DNA from: JBEKTW01 sp049515655
GTDB taxonomy: Bacteria > Bacteroidota > Ignavibacteria > UBA10030 > SZUA-254
Assembly (NCBI GenBank): GCA_049515655.1
Contig: JBEKTW010000005.1
Location: 1 to 64,000, forward strand
Length of the DNA stretch: 64,000 nucleotides
Reading direction: 5' to 3'
The notes below the pieces were generated by a model. That model had not been told where the DNA came from, ran no database searches, and saw nothing but the letters and a program-made list of their open reading frames with translations. The translations under genes were made by a program, and so were the position numbers. Below are positions 8,234-16,148 of the stretch, piece by piece (position 1 is the stretch's first letter; each line of letters opens with the position of its first letter).

Positions 8234-8518
8234 ATGGAAGAGACACCTTCGCACGTACTTGAGCATGAAGAAGGGACCGACGTTCTGATCCAGCCACCGG
8301 CCAGGGTGATTCTGTTCAATGATGAAGTTCACACGTTTGATGAAGTGATCGGACAGATCATCAAGGCGACCGGCTGTGACCTTACCCGGGCGGAAGCCCT
8401 CACGTGGGAAGTGCACAATACGGGGAAAGCAGTCATTTACGAAGGCGAGATGACACGGTGCGTTCAAATCAGCTCTGTCCTCGAAGAAATCGAGTTGATG
8501 ACACAGATTGAGGTGTAG
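8234..8518 (+). CDS. clpS: ATP-dependent Clp protease adaptor ClpS
   Basis: ClpS binds the N-domain of ClpA/ClpC and delivers N-degron proteins to the Clp protease. At 94 residues the length is typical. After a variable acidic N-tail, residues about 24-40 read RVILFNDEVHTFDEVIGQI, the hallmark of the family; the N/D/H residues here help form the pocket for the N-terminal residue of the substrate. The C-terminal half (RAEALTWEVHNTGKAVIYEGEMTRC) fits the conserved core. The gene is preceded by GAGGTTGGAG, a plausible ribosome-binding region, and by a promoter-like pair of boxes. alaS follows at once, and a shared transcript is likely. No partner clpA or clpC is in the window. Confidence 0.93.
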   Translation: MEETPSHVLEHEEGTDVLIQPPARVILFNDEVHTFDEVIGQIIKATGCDLTRAEALTWEVHNTGKAVIYEGEMTRCVQISSVLEEIELMTQIEV

Positions 8519-8563
8519 GACACGATTCGAATCGTGTCCTACACATTATCAAAACAATATCAA

Positions 8564-11428
8564 ATGACCGCCAACGAAATCCGGAAAAGCTTCCTGAAAT
8601 TTTTTGAAGAGCACGGGCACAGGATCGTGCCGAGCGCGTCCGTTGTTCCCTACGATGATCCTACGCTGCTCTTCACAAACGCAGGAATGAATCAATTCAA
8701 GGACGTTTTTCTCGGAACTGGAAAACGCGAGTACGTGCGCGCGGCCGACTCGCAGAAGTGTATCCGGGTGAGCGGAAAACACAATGACCTGGAGGAAGTC
8801 GGACGCGATACGTACCACCATACGTTCTTCGAGATGCTCGGCAACTGGTCGTTTGGGGATTACTATAAGAGCGAGGCAATCGAGTGGGCCTGGGAACTCC
8901 TGACAAAAGTTTGGGGACTCGAAAAGAAACGGCTCTACGCAACCGTCTTCGAGACCGACGACGAATCTGATCAGCTTTGGAAAAAGGTCACCGACATCGA
9001 CCCGTCGCATGTTCTTCGCTTCGAAAAAAAGGACAATTTTTGGGAGATGGGAGAAACGGGGCCGTGCGGACCGTGCTCGGAAATTCACATCGACCTGACG
9101 GAGGATCTCTCGGGTGGAAAGCTGGTGAACGCCGGCGATCCACGCGTGATGGAGATATGGAATCTCGTCTTCATCCAGTATGATAGGGATGCGGCCGGGA
9201 AGTTGACACCGCTTCCCGCAAAGCACGTCGACACGGGCATGGGCTTCGAGCGCATCTGCGCCGTGCTGCAAGGAAAGAAATCGAACTACGATACCGACGT
9301 GTTTTCGCCCATCATAAAGCGGATCGAGGAAATTACAGGGAAAAGCTATGCGATTGCGGATTCCAATTTGCAGTCCGAAATCAACAATCCACAATCGGAA
9401 ATCAATATTGCTATGCGCGTGATTGCCGACCATGTTCGCATGCTATCATTTTCGATTGCCGATGGTGCAATCCCGTCTAATGAAAAGCGTGGATCCGTGT
9501 TGCGCAGAATTCTTCATAGGGCAGCATTTCACGGTCGTCAGCTAGAAATTTTTGAACCTTTCTTATTCAAGATTGTCGATGCGGTTACTGCTTCGATGAG
9601 CATGCAATACCCCGAACTTACCGAAAAGCAAGATCTAGTTAAGAAAGTCGTAAAAGCAGAAGAAGAAAGATATGAATCAACCCTGGATCGTGGGCTGCCA
9701 TACTTTGAGAATGTTGTTGGCAATTTGGCACAGGGTCAATACTTTCCCGGCTTTGAAGCTTTTTATTTGAGCACGACAATGGGTGTCGGTCCGGATGATA
9801 TCAAATTCTGGGCAGACCAAGAAGGTTTGACGATCGATTGGGCCGCGTACGACTACGAGATGAAAAAGCACTCTGAAAAATCTCGGGGAGAAGGGAAATC
9901 CCGTTTCACTCGTGAATCGGATGAATATGACAAATACCTCAACGATTTTGTTCAAAGACGAGAAACGGAATTACTGCAGAAACATGGACTCCAAAAGCTT
10001 CGCATTCAAGAAAAGGATATTCCACCAACTGCATTTCGGGGCTACACAGATACGGAGACAACAGCTAGAATAATCTTAGATTTGGGGAATAATATCTTTC
10101 TCCTTGATAAAACGACGTTCTATGTCCAATCGGGAGGACAAGTGAACGACACTGGAGTCATAGAAGGTGATAGTTTTGTCGCCAAGGTCGTCGACGTTTT
10201 TAAGCGTGACAATAAGATATTTCATAAAATTGAGTTGACCAGTGGAAGCAGCCACCCAAACTCTGATCAACTGGTGACAGTAAGGGTGGATAAGCCTCGA
10301 CGCCGCAACATCGAACGCAACCACACCGCCACGCACCTCGTCCACGAGGCACTACGGCGGGTGCTTGGCGAGCATCTCCATCAACAGGGCTCACTCGTCG
10401 CGCCGGATCACCTGCGGTTTGACTTCAATCATTTTGACAAGATAACTCCCGCCCAGCTCAAGGCAATTGAAGAAATCGTCAATGAGAAAATCAGTCAATC
10501 GATCGATGTCATAGCGCTTAACGACCCCAAAGATTGGCTCACAATAGAAGAAGCGAAGAAGAAATACCCTAATGTCAAGATGTTCTTCGGTGAAAAGTAT
10601 GGAGACAAAGTCCGCGTCGTTCAGGTCCCGAGTTTCTGCGCAGAGCTCTGCGGCGGCACGCACGTGAAGAACACAAAAGACATCGGCCTTTTCAAGATTG
10701 TCTCTGAATCGAGCATAGCAAGCGGCATCAGGCGTATCGAAGCCGTTACCGGCGAAGGATTGAATCAGTACATCCAAAAACAGCGTGCAAGGATTGGCGA
10801 GCTTGACGAACGCCTGGCGCGCCTGGTCGAAGAGCAGGAGCAGCTTAAAAAAGAGCTTGGTGTGGAGAAACAACATAAACTCCCCCCAGCGACGCATACA
10901 GTCGAAATCATTTCACATGAGAATATTACCACCGAAGACGTCGCCGGCATCGAGCTGATGGCAGCGCAACGGGAAGAACTCATCGAGCAAGTAACGAAAT
11001 CGACAAACGAACTCAAAAAAGAGCTCAGCAAGGTTCGCGTGAAGGGGGCATCATCGACCATTGATACAATCGTCGCAAATAGCGTTCCCATCGACGGGTT
11101 CAGAGTTGCATCGGGACGCATTGAAGCCAGTAGCATGGATGAGCTGAAGAGCTTCGGGGATACGCTACGTTCAAAACTCTCCTCCGGAATCGGTGTCCTC
11201 GGAGCTGTCGTCGATGAAAAAGCTGCCCTCGTGTGCGTCGTCACCGACGACCTCATCAAGAACAAGAAACTGCAGGCGGGAAAAATCGTCGGCGAGCTCG
11301 CGAAGCTGGTCGGCGGCGGCGGCGGCGGGCGCCCCCACCTCGCAACCGCGGGCGGCAAAGACATTTCCAAGCTCGACGAAGCGCTCCGTGCAGCCCCGTC
11401 AATCATACAATCGATGATACAAAGATGA
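8564..11428 (+). CDS. alaS: alanine--tRNA ligase
   Basis: AlaRS charges tRNA-Ala and edits mischarged Ser and Gly. All expected parts are present: the catalytic domain (NAGMNQF, RDTYHHTFFEMLGNWSFGDY, DTGMGFERI), the editing domain (HTATHLVHEALR and CAELCGGTHV, giving the HxxxH and C..H zinc ligands), a coiled linker and the C-terminal DHHA1 part (GGGGGGRPHLATAGGKD). The start at MTANEIRKSF is preferred because AlaRS usually begins there; a GTG at 8534 is the alternative. Two oddities: residues NLQSEINNPQSEIN (about 265-280) are an in-frame short-repeat insertion, and 9541-10260 drops to about 40% GC against 55-68% on both sides. In that low-GC part the usual YDTYGFP motif reads STTMGVG. Confidence 0.95.
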   Translation: MTANEIRKSFLKFFEEHGHRIVPSASVVPYDDPTLLFTNAGMNQFKDVFLGTGKREYVRAADSQKCIRVSGKHNDLEEVGRDTYHHTFFEMLGNWSFGDYYKSEAIEWAWELLTKVWGLEKKRLYATVFETDDESDQLWKKVTDIDPSHVLRFEKKDNFWEMGETGPCGPCSEIHIDLTEDLSGGKLVNAGDPRVMEIWNLVFIQYDRDAAGKLTPLPAKHVDTGMGFERICAVLQGKKSNYDTDVFSPIIKRIEEITGKSYAIADSNLQSEINNPQSEINIAMRVIADHVRMLSFSIADGAIPSNEKRGSVLRRILHRAAFHGRQLEIFEPFLFKIVDAVTASMSMQYPELTEKQDLVKKVVKAEEERYESTLDRGLPYFENVVGNLAQGQYFPGFEAFYLSTTMGVGPDDIKFWADQEGLTIDWAAYDYEMKKHSEKSRGEGKSRFTRESDEYDKYLNDFVQRRETELLQKHGLQKLRIQEKDIPPTAFRGYTDTETTARIILDLGNNIFLLDKTTFYVQSGGQVNDTGVIEGDSFVAKVVDVFKRDNKIFHKIELTSGSSHPNSDQLVTVRVDKPRRRNIERNHTATHLVHEALRRVLGEHLHQQGSLVAPDHLRFDFNHFDKITPAQLKAIEEIVNEKISQSIDVIALNDPKDWLTIEEAKKKYPNVKMFFGEKYGDKVRVVQVPSFCAELCGGTHVKNTKDIGLFKIVSESSIASGIRRIEAVTGEGLNQYIQKQRARIGELDERLARLVEEQEQLKKELGVEKQHKLPPATHTVEIISHENITTEDVAGIELMAAQREELIEQVTKSTNELKKELSKVRVKGASSTIDTIVANSVPIDGFRVASGRIEASSMDELKSFGDTLRSKLSSGIGVLGAVVDEKAALVCVVTDDLIKNKKLQAGKIVGELAKLVGGGGGGRPHLATAGGKDISKLDEALRAAPSIIQSMIQR

Positions 11429-11600
11429 AACATTGTTCTTCGTTCTTGGTTCCTTGTTCTCGTTCTTGGTTGCTAGCTCGTATTCCATGTTCATTGCTCA
11501 TTGTTCATTGCTCATTGTTCATTACTCATTGTTCATTACTCATTGCCCGTTGAACCAGTCAACCAATTAACTAACTAACCAATCAACCAGTTAACCAACT
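11429..11600. repeat. phased heptad/octad repeat array between alaS and gmhA
   Basis: First heptads of the types GTTCTTG and TTCATTG/CTCATTG (about 11438-11545), then octads of the type AACCAATT (about 11550-11600) that run up to the gmhA ATG. Units are imperfect but stay in phase. There is no gene. A shared operator or RNA role is unproven. Confidence 0.85.
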
Positions 11601-12203
11601 ATGGCCCCTCTTCCCCCGACACTCGTGTACCGCCGGAAATTCATTCAGGACCAGCTGAACGAGAGCTCCGAGACGAAAAAGAAAATGTTCGACGCCTGCT
11701 CGGGCGACATCCTGAAAGCCGTCGATGCGATGATCAACGCGTTCAACAACAGGAAGAAAATACTGATTTGCGGCAACGGAGGAAGCGCCGCCGACGCCCA
11801 GCACATGGCCACCGAGCTGGTCATACGCATGACGAAGCCGAACCGGCCCGCGCTGCCTGCCATTGCTCTCACGACTGACACCTCAATGCTCACCGCCGGA
11901 GGGAATGACATCGGCTTCGAGAATGTCTTCTCCCGTCAGGTGGAAGCGCTCGGAACGGCGGGCGACGTTCTCATCGCCATCAGCACGAGCGGAAAATCCG
12001 AAAACATCAATCGCGCCATCACTGAAGCCAAAAAACGCGGCATGACGGTCATAGGTTTTCTTGGGAAAGACGGTGGCACCTCGAAAACCCTGGTGGATGT
12101 TCCCATTATCATTCCTTCGAACGACACGCAGCGGATCCAGGAAGGTCATATCACCGTTGCGCATATTCTTTGCGGCATCATCGAAAACGAATTGTTTAGC
12201 TAA
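11601..12203 (+). CDS. gmhA: SIS-domain phosphoheptose isomerase
   Basis: GmhA converts sedoheptulose 7-phosphate to D-glycero-D-manno-heptose 7-phosphate, the first step of ADP-heptose synthesis for LPS cores. The 200-residue length is right. Family motifs are visible: ICGNGGSAADAQHMATELV (about residues 54-72), the SIS phosphate loop ISTSGKSENI (about 131-140) and the C-terminal QRIQEGHITVAHILCGIIE with its catalytic His and Gln/Glu. The start codon directly follows an octad repeat array with no clear ribosome-binding site. A coiled-coil gene and a polysaccharide initiating transferase follow on the same strand, which fits envelope sugar synthesis. Confidence 0.88.
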   Translation: MAPLPPTLVYRRKFIQDQLNESSETKKKMFDACSGDILKAVDAMINAFNNRKKILICGNGGSAADAQHMATELVIRMTKPNRPALPAIALTTDTSMLTAGGNDIGFENVFSRQVEALGTAGDVLIAISTSGKSENINRAITEAKKRGMTVIGFLGKDGGTSKTLVDVPIIIPSNDTQRIQEGHITVAHILCGIIENELFS

Positions 12204-12215
12204 AGGAGGTAAAAT

Positions 12216-12644
12216 ATGGAAGAAAACATTTTGCGCGAAATCCTACAAGAGTTGAAAGGCCTTCGCGGAGAAGCTGTTGCGACAAACAATCGCTTGGGCG
12301 GGCTCCAGCAAGAGGCAACGACGACAAACAAGCGATTGGACGAAACTGTAAATCGATTGGATGGACTCCAGCAAGAGGCAGCGACGACCAATAAGCGATT
12401 AGATGAAACTGTAAATCGATTGGATGGACTCCAGGAACAGACGACGACGACGAACAACCGATTAGATGGTTTACGCGAGTCGTTTGTTGTAGTCCAACAG
12501 GAAGTGGCAAACGTTCGTTATGAGCTTCGCAGTATCAAAGAAATCCTTTCCGAGCGTGTGATCTGGCAGAATGACTCGATAGCCATTGCGACCCGCGAAG
12601 GGAATACAATTTACGGCGTGATTAACAAAACGCCCAAGAAATGA
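12216..12644 (+). CDS. coiled-coil protein with 21-residue tandem repeats (142 aa)
   Basis: A GGAGG site lies 7 bases before the ATG. The centre (residues about 30-85) is a tandem repeat of 21 residues, LQQEATTTNKRLDETVNRLDG, with two full copies and one partial. At DNA level the period is 63 bp (copies start at 12303, 12366 and 12429). Twenty-one is three heptads, so a long parallel coiled coil is expected. The C-terminal 50 residues (VANVRYELRSIKEILSERVIW) continue the helix and end in a short basic tail. No signal peptide is seen. The family is not recognised. It starts 12 bases after gmhA and may be translated with it. Confidence 0.75.
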   Translation: MEENILREILQELKGLRGEAVATNNRLGGLQQEATTTNKRLDETVNRLDGLQQEAATTNKRLDETVNRLDGLQEQTTTTNNRLDGLRESFVVVQQEVANVRYELRSIKEILSERVIWQNDSIAIATREGNTIYGVINKTPKK

Positions 12645-12681
12645 ATTCGCAACTCAACAAACCGACAGAGGTCCTCTAGCA

Positions 12682-14136
12682 ATGGCGCAACCTCGCCGCA
12701 ACGATTTTCTTATACCGACCATCGGGGTCCTCTTTGACAGCATTGCTATCGAATTTGCATTCCTTCTCTCCTACTGGTTGAGGTTCAACACACGTTTCCT
12801 CAGTTTTCTTCCATTGTCCGAAGACATTCCGGCACTGGACGCATACGTCTACGGCTCGCTTGTTGTGATCCCGTTGTGGCTCCTGTTGTTCAACAGCCGG
12901 AAAATGTATGCCGCGCGGCGCAATGTGGCGCTCGCGGATGATTTCTATAGCATCGTACGGCTCGTGACGCTGGGAATGCTCGTCGTCATGAGCGGGGCAT
13001 TCTTCTACAGGGCGTTTTCATATTCGCGTGCCGTTTTCGGATTGCTGTGGGTGACGTCCGTTGGATTCATCTTCATCGGGCGCTTCCTTCTGAATCAGAC
13101 TGAAAAATCACTCTACCGCCGCGGCAAGGAACTCCGGAACGCTGTAATCATCGGCAATACAGAAACTGCCAACCGCATCTTCGACGTGCTGCACAACCAC
13201 CCGCTCCTCGGGTACCGGTTTGTCGGATACTGCGCGCGGCAGCCGGTGCCCGGGAACTCGTCCCTCGCGAAAGCGCTATATCTTGGAACGCCGGAGGAAC
13301 TTCCCTCACGACTTTCATCCGAAAGGATCGAGCTGGCGTTGATCGCATTGAAGCACGAAGAATACGACCAGCTCTTTGAGCTGGTGCGCATGTGCGAGGG
13401 AGTCAATGTGGAGTTTATGGTAGTCCCGGATATTCTCGACATGATGGCGGGTCAAATGCGAGTCGTTGAGCTGGAAGGCATTCCGTTCATCAAGCTGAAG
13501 GGGGTGCCGATGACGACGTGGGGGAGAATTCTGAAGAGGATGTTTGATTTCATTGTCTCACTCCTACTGCTGGTTGTTTTCTCCCCTGTCCTGGTGATTA
13601 TCGCAGTCTTCATCAAGCTTGATTCGAAAGGTCCGGTATTCTTCAAACAGGAGCGTATCGGACTGGACGGGAAACAGTTCAATATCCTCAAGTTCCGTTC
13701 CATGAACCTCGGTGCCGAACAACTCGACCGGCATGCCGGCTTAGGAATCCGGAACGATTCTCGGCGGACCCGAATAGGTAAAGTCTTGAGGCGGACAAGC
13801 TTCGATGAACTGCCCCAGCTATTCAACGTGATGTCGGGGGAGATGAGTCTGGTCGGACCACGACCGGAGCGTACGTATTTCGTCGAACAATTTAAGTCGA
13901 TTGTGCCAAAATATCTCGATCGCCATCGCCTTAAAACTGGAATCACCGGATGGGCACAGGTCAACGGATTCCGTGGTGATTCATCACTCGAGGACAGAAT
14001 CAAGTACGACATCTATTACATCGAGAACTGGTCGCTCTGGTTCGACATCAAGATACTACTTAAGACCATCCACGCCGTCTTCTCAAAAACACCTCAGCAC
14101 GACCCCACACCCCCGGCTAACCATTTAACCATTTAA
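12682..14136 (+). CDS. polyprenyl-phosphate glycosyl-1-phosphate transferase (WcaJ/WbaP family)
   Basis: This enzyme type transfers a sugar-1-phosphate from a nucleotide sugar to undecaprenyl phosphate and starts exopolysaccharide or O-antigen assembly at the inner membrane. At 484 residues the architecture is complete: four or five N-terminal membrane helices (about 15-130), a cytosolic Rossmann-like domain (NAVIIGNTETANRIFDVL, about 150), a re-entrant hydrophobic hairpin (about 290-310) and the C-terminal sugar transferase domain with KLDSKGPVFFKQERIG, KFRSMN, RRTSFDELPQLFNV, LVGPRPER and GITGWAQVNG. The donor sugar cannot be read from sequence; glucose or galactose is usual. No glycosyltransferase cluster follows, so this may be a stand-alone priming enzyme. 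Confidence 0.9.
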   Translation: MAQPRRNDFLIPTIGVLFDSIAIEFAFLLSYWLRFNTRFLSFLPLSEDIPALDAYVYGSLVVIPLWLLLFNSRKMYAARRNVALADDFYSIVRLVTLGMLVVMSGAFFYRAFSYSRAVFGLLWVTSVGFIFIGRFLLNQTEKSLYRRGKELRNAVIIGNTETANRIFDVLHNHPLLGYRFVGYCARQPVPGNSSLAKALYLGTPEELPSRLSSERIELALIALKHEEYDQLFELVRMCEGVNVEFMVVPDILDMMAGQMRVVELEGIPFIKLKGVPMTTWGRILKRMFDFIVSLLLLVVFSPVLVIIAVFIKLDSKGPVFFKQERIGLDGKQFNILKFRSMNLGAEQLDRHAGLGIRNDSRRTRIGKVLRRTSFDELPQLFNVMSGEMSLVGPRPERTYFVEQFKSIVPKYLDRHRLKTGITGWAQVNGFRGDSSLEDRIKYDIYYIENWSLWFDIKILLKTIHAVFSKTPQHDPTPPANHLTI

Positions 14137-14187
14137 CCAATTAACCATTTAACCAATTAACCAATTAACCATTTAACCATCTAACCA
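14113..14187. repeat. octad repeat array
   Basis: Nine near-perfect 8-bp units of the type AACCATTT/AACCAATT overlap the wcaJ-like stop codon and run straight into the ATG at 14188. They match the octads upstream of gmhA. Confidence 0.85.
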
Positions 14188-14475
14188 ATGGTAACTCTCT
14201 TCGTCTTCTATCTTCACACGATTGCGGCGGTGACCGCGTTCACCAAGCGCTGGCAGGACAGCGGCTGGGGAGAAGGATTGCTTGCCATCGCCTTCATTGC
14301 ACTCATCTTTTCGGTCGGCTGGTCCATCACCGCGTTCATTCTCGGATTTATTGTGGAAAAGAAAGGTTTCGGCATTTGGTTCGACCGCGATGCGATGTCG
14401 CTGGCGTTGTTGACAGTGTTGGAGGCAGGGTTCTATTACGCGCAAGTCCGAAGAAAGAAAGGAAGGTTTGTGTAG
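14188..14475 (+). CDS. small hypothetical membrane protein (95 aa)
   Basis: Two strong hydrophobic stretches (residues about 30-54 and 68-84) flank a short charged loop with EKKGFGIWFDRD; the N-terminus is also hydrophobic. The tail is basic (RRKKGRF). Codon use resembles its neighbours and the frame is clean, so it is probably real although I know no family. The start codon is the last base triplet of the octad array, with no Shine-Dalgarno sequence. Confidence 0.55.
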   Translation: MVTLFVFYLHTIAAVTAFTKRWQDSGWGEGLLAIAFIALIFSVGWSITAFILGFIVEKKGFGIWFDRDAMSLALLTVLEAGFYYAQVRRKKGRFV

Positions 14476-14549
14476 AGTCCGGTCCCCTGACCGGACATGC
14501 AACTTTGTCCGTTTTCCGCCAGAGGCGGACAGGTCGGAACGGACTCTAC
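14472..14549. repeat. nested palindrome A
   Basis: GTAGAGTCC (14472-14480) pairs with GGACTCTAC (14541-14549). Inside lie GTCCGGTC/GACCGGAC (14477-14496) and TCCGCC/GGCGGA. It overlaps the end of the 14188 gene and may serve as its terminator. Confidence 0.7.
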
Positions 14550-14561
14550 GGCAAACCCGCT

Positions 14562-14640
14562 GGGAGGGAGCTCCGCCACAAAGACGGCGGACAAGTGTGC
14601 TCCCGACCTGGCGCAGAAGTCGGGAGTGAAACTCCCTCCC
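14562..14640. repeat. nested palindrome B
   Basis: GGGAGGGAG (14562-14570) pairs with CTCCCTCCC (14632-14640). Inside lie CTCCGCC/GGCGG and CTCCCGAC/GTCGGGAG (14600-14626). It sits just past the stop of the convergent phospholipase-D-like gene. Confidence 0.7.
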
Positions 14641-14657
14641 AGAGCGCGAATCGGCCT

Positions 14658-15923
14658 CTACTTCTCGCCGTGCTGCCTTGGCTGGTATTCGCCATCCTGT
14701 TTAACCAGCTCGGTGTACGGTCCATTCCAGCCCTTCAAGAAGACACGCCTGAGAATCCCGGCGATCTTTGAATTGAACACAACAACGCCGACGTTCCGGG
14801 TGTTGTAGAAATAACTCTTTTCGGCATTGCTCGTCCCGAGCCAGCAGGAAGAAGAATCCACCACGATATACTTGCAATGCTCAACCCGCGCGAACGGGAT
14901 GTATTCCCCCGGCAGGTCGGGGATCGAGCTGAACTTCACTTCGATGTTCGGAATCAATGCCAGTTTCTTCAACTGCTCGACTTCGGCGTGGTACTTCTCC
15001 CAGTCGGAGACGATCAATCTCACCTTCACGCCGCGATGGGCCGCGCGAAGCAAGGCATCATTGAACACCGTGTACATACTCCCGCCCTTGGTCAGAGACG
15101 AATAGGTCAGAAATTGCAGCATGACGTCACTGTGCGCCGCATCGATCAACTTTACGATGTTCGTTTCATCCCAGAGCGTTGTATCGGGGATCAGACTCCT
15201 GGGACTGGCCGTTGGAATGAACGCCAGCGTATCCCCGGGGCCTTCGACCATCCTGATGGGAACGCTGTAACTCTTCGGCATCAACGCTTCTTTGATGAGG
15301 GACGGTTCATTCTTTTCCGAAAGCTTCCAGTCGAGCTCGAAAATATCCCGGTACACCTGAATCGCCTCTTTGTTCCTGAGGCGGATGCCCAGTTCGTGGA
15401 TATGCTTCAGCGCACGCCAGTCGAAATTTTGACTGCCAAAGAAGATCTCCTCCCCGTCGACGATGAAGTATTTCGAATGCTGTATCCCTCCCGCCAGTCT
15501 TCTGAAATCGATGACCCGCGTCGTGATGTTCTTCTGCCTGCCCAGCGAATCCACAGTTTCGGGATAGGTCCTGTACATCCCGGCGTCCACGATCATGCGA
15601 ACGGAGACACCGCGCCGGGCCGCAGCAATGATTCCGGCAATGACGTCGCCCAGCGGTTCTCCCGCTTGATTGGAGACGTAGAATTCCTCCGCATCGATGG
15701 ACTTCTTCGCGTTTCCGACCATGTCAAGCCAGACTTCGTGCGCATTGCGGATGTCCGGATTGGCGAGGATGGTTCCGACCGGGGTGCTCTCGACAATTTC
15801 AAAATCAGGATAGCCCGCTGGCTCCCGACTTTGTCGGGATTCAGCGGGCAGGCCGGTAGTCTGGCCGTTATTCCTGGCACATGTTGAAAGAACAAGCAGA
15901 ACGATGGCGAATTGTTTTCTCAT
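14658..15923 (-). CDS. secreted phospholipase D-like protein (421 aa)
   Basis: A signal sequence (MRKQFAIVLLVLSTCARNNG) with a possible lipobox cysteine starts the protein. Two HKD motifs define the PLD superfamily: HSKYFIVDGEEIFFGSQNFD (about residues 149-168) and HCKYIVVDSSSCWLGTSNAE (about 353-372). Both halves are complete, so a phosphodiesterase or phosphatidyltransferase activity is likely; cardiolipin synthase, phospholipase and nuclease are all possible, and an exported enzyme argues for lipid. Residues about 25-40 (LPAESRQSREPAGY) are encoded by an inserted palindrome (15813-15849), so the linker after the signal peptide is repeat-derived. It faces the small membrane gene tail to tail. 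Confidence 0.85.
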   Translation of the reverse strand: MRKQFAIVLLVLSTCARNNGQTTGLPAESRQSREPAGYPDFEIVESTPVGTILANPDIRNAHEVWLDMVGNAKKSIDAEEFYVSNQAGEPLGDVIAGIIAAARRGVSVRMIVDAGMYRTYPETVDSLGRQKNITTRVIDFRRLAGGIQHSKYFIVDGEEIFFGSQNFDWRALKHIHELGIRLRNKEAIQVYRDIFELDWKLSEKNEPSLIKEALMPKSYSVPIRMVEGPGDTLAFIPTASPRSLIPDTTLWDETNIVKLIDAAHSDVMLQFLTYSSLTKGGSMYTVFNDALLRAAHRGVKVRLIVSDWEKYHAEVEQLKKLALIPNIEVKFSSIPDLPGEYIPFARVEHCKYIVVDSSSCWLGTSNAEKSYFYNTRNVGVVVFNSKIAGILRRVFLKGWNGPYTELVKQDGEYQPRQHGEK

Positions 15924-15985
15924 GGGTCAACTCACTATATATAGTTTGAGGGATGATCACGGAAGTTAGCATCGTGTCACTCCAG

Positions 15986-16067
15986 ACCCTCTCCCCTTCA
16001 ATTCCCCTCTCCCGCTCCTTCGACTTCGCTCAGAACAGGTTCGGGAGAGGGGAAAGGGGTGAGGGTT
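15986..16067. repeat. palindromic repeat of about 81 bp, copy 1
   Basis: It has CCCCTCTCCCG and CGGGAGAGGGG arms and a core containing CCTTCGACTTCGCTCAG. A near-identical copy lies inverted at 51220-51300. The spot is the gap between two minus-strand genes (M16 protease and PLD-like). Confidence 0.85.
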
Positions 16068-16148
16068 AATAGCAGCGAGACTTAATCAATCTATTTCCGA
16101 GACAGGACACTGGCATGACAATCGCATCGACGAACGGTATTGTGCACG

